Made by a program: the position numbers and the translations under genes. The notes beneath the pieces were generated by a model, which did not search any database, was not told the DNA's origin, and saw nothing but the letters and a program-made list of their open reading frames with translations. DNA of 7,200 nucleotides from Planctomycetota bacterium (GTDB lineage Bacteria > Planctomycetota > Planctomycetia > Isosphaerales > Isosphaeraceae), in assembly GCA_021778575.1 (NCBI GenBank), contig JAJYCH010000242.1, positions 1 through 7,200 of the forward strand. The letters are read 5' to 3'. Positions 6,052 through 7,200 of this stretch are shown here, piece by piece. The number at the start of each line of letters is the position of its first letter. Position 1 is the first letter of the stretch.

Positions 6052-7200
6052 TCACCTGTTGGGGGCGTCCTCGGCCGACTCGCGATCGTAGCGGTAGCGG
6101 GCGCAGGCGGTTCCGGAGGCCAGGTAGGCTCCGAGGAACTCGATCGGTGTCAGGTTGTTGAATCGTACCGAACTGAGGGCGTAAACGGTGAGCAAAAAAT
6201 AATATTCCGCCAGCCAGTCGCGGCTCCGGTTCTTGCGGATTCCCAGGTGGGTCTGAGCCTGCTGGCGAATCTTGAGGATCAACCAGGAGAACCGGTCGCG
6301 CGGCTCGTTTGATCGTGGCTGGTTTGGCCACTGGCAGGTGTCGCGGCAAAGCTCGGTCCACTCGGCCAGTTCGCGTTCAAAGGTCACGATCTCGGGGATC
6401 AGGATGGGCATGGTGGTTGCGCTGGTGAAGATCTGTGGATAGGCGCGGATCTTGAATTCGGTTTCGAGCTTGACGAAGTCGCGAGCGATCAGGTTATCGC
6501 GGCCCATATCGCCGAAGTCGAACACCGCCGGCCAGAGCACCCGGTCGCCGACCCGACCGATCAGGACGTTCCGGCCGTGGAGGTCGCCGTGCGAATGTCC
6601 TCGGAGAATTCGGGGCACCAGCGCCCGGACCCGGTCCCTGTGCTGGTCGCCCGCTTCGCCCAGGAAGGTCAGGAAGCTGACCGGGTCGCGAAACTGGTCG
6701 CGAAGCGGAATCATCTCGGTGAATGTCGTCGTCAAGGCCCGGCACTCGAACGCCGGACCCGACTTCGCGTTCCAGAGGCTCAGGTTGAGCGGCAAATGCT
6801 TGTCGAGCCGCTCGGACGAATAAACGTAGTTCTTGTCGTCGGGGTTCTCGACGTACGAGGTCCGGTAGAGTAGCAAGCCGAGCCGCTCATAAAGTTGAAA
6901 GAGCGAGTCGGCCACTGATTCTGGAGTCGGCACCCCCAGCCTTGCCGAATCGAGGAGCGCCGATTCGAGCGAGAGTGTTTCATCGACGCCGATCAGTTGT
7001 TGAGCATCGGTATAAACCAGGGCGATCAGCGAGCCATCGTCGGGGTCGCGGCGGGGTTCGACGCTCATCAGGACCAGGTCATGCCGGAGCCCCGCTGGTC
7101 GGCAGCAATTCCAGCCGTCGAGTTCGTCCTGAAGCTTCTGCGCCGGGCCGAGCTTGACCACATAAACGCCGTCCTCGGTGTCGCTGCCGGTCAGTTCGAC
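6052..7200 (-). CDS. APH/protein-kinase-like phosphotransferase, TCAD9-like (5'-truncated by window edge)
   Basis: The frame is open to the window edge, giving 382 visible residues with the start codon outside; a GTG at 7159-7161 is internal because VELTGSDTEDGVYVVKLGP continues across it. Kinase-fold landmarks are visible. YVVKLGP (Lys16 of the fragment) fits the ATP-binding beta-3 lysine, and QDEL shortly after may hold the helix-C glutamate. HGDLHGRN (204-211; Asp206, Asn211) is a complete catalytic loop, and VFDFGDMG (226-233; Asp228) is the metal-binding DFG. The downstream RDFVKLETEFKIRAY is typical of the kinase-like domain named TCAD9 in bacterial ternary conflict systems, which I recall as having HGDLH..N, then DF and a RDFA+LE stretch. 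All catalytic residues are present, so it may be active; the substrate could be a protein or small molecule. It leads the visible part of the leftward cluster. Confidence 0.83.
   Translation of the reverse strand, partial: VELTGSDTEDGVYVVKLGPAQKLQDELDGWNCCRPAGLRHDLVLMSVEPRRDPDDGSLIALVYTDAQQLIGVDETLSLESALLDSARLGVPTPESVADSLFQLYERLGLLLYRTSYVENPDDKNYVYSSERLDKHLPLNLSLWNAKSGPAFECRALTTTFTEMIPLRDQFRDPVSFLTFLGEAGDQHRDRVRALVPRILRGHSHGDLHGRNVLIGRVGDRVLWPAVFDFGDMGRDNLIARDFVKLETEFKIRAYPQIFTSATTMPILIPEIVTFERELAEWTELCRDTCQWPNQPRSNEPRDRFSWLILKIRQQAQTHLGIRKNRSRDWLAEYYFLLTVYALSSVRFNNLTPIEFLGAYLASGTACARYRYDRESAEDAPNR

Noticed and set aside
4474..6312. Open reading frame of 612 codons on the plus strand
   Set aside because: It runs antisense across three minus-strand genes with clear family motifs (glycosyltransferase, TPR protein, kinase-like protein). 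Its translation shows no recognisable domain; in GC-rich DNA the opposite strand of real genes often stays open.

Overview
The window looks like chromosomal DNA of a GC-rich planctomycete, most likely an Isosphaeraceae-type lineage. This is inferred from a DUF1559 protein with the H-X9-DG motif, a sialate O-acetylesterase with a typical planctomycete-style C-terminus, and a hypothetical protein opening with the '[14 protein letters not shown]' signature. No rRNA, tRNA, CRISPR array, transposase or integrase was seen.

Layout. Positions 1-689 (+) hold the C-terminal part of a sialate O-acetylesterase-like enzyme cut by the window edge. It converges on a hypothetical protein gene (811-1908, -), and a 10-bp hairpin built from a 16-nt tandem repeat lies between them. 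A divergent intergenic stretch (1909-2134) separates that gene from a membrane protein with a zinc-ribbon-like N-terminus, a DUF4190-like two-helix segment and a DUF1559 domain (2135-3148, +). That gene converges, with an 18-bp gap, on a four-gene leftward cluster filling the rest of the window.

The leftward cluster, in transcription order, is: an APH/protein-kinase-like protein resembling the TCAD9 type (6052 to beyond 7200); a TPR protein resembling the TRAF-binding central region of animal ASK1/MAP3K5 (5227-6024); an MGDG-synthase/UgtP-like glycolipid glycosyltransferase (3934-5166); and a single-HKD phospholipase D-like protein with an extra N-terminal helical region (3167-3868). Gaps are 27, 60 and 65 bp. 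The first two are probably co-transcribed. The last two may join the same operon or have their own promoters, because their upstream gaps hold a G10 tract and an AT-rich island with a TATAAT box.

The most interesting point is the pairing of a kinase-like protein with an ASK1-like TPR protein, both types reported in bacterial NTP-dependent conflict and signalling systems, next to a lipid glycosyltransferase and a possible PLD nuclease or lipase. That these genes form one functional system is an inference from gene order and strand only.
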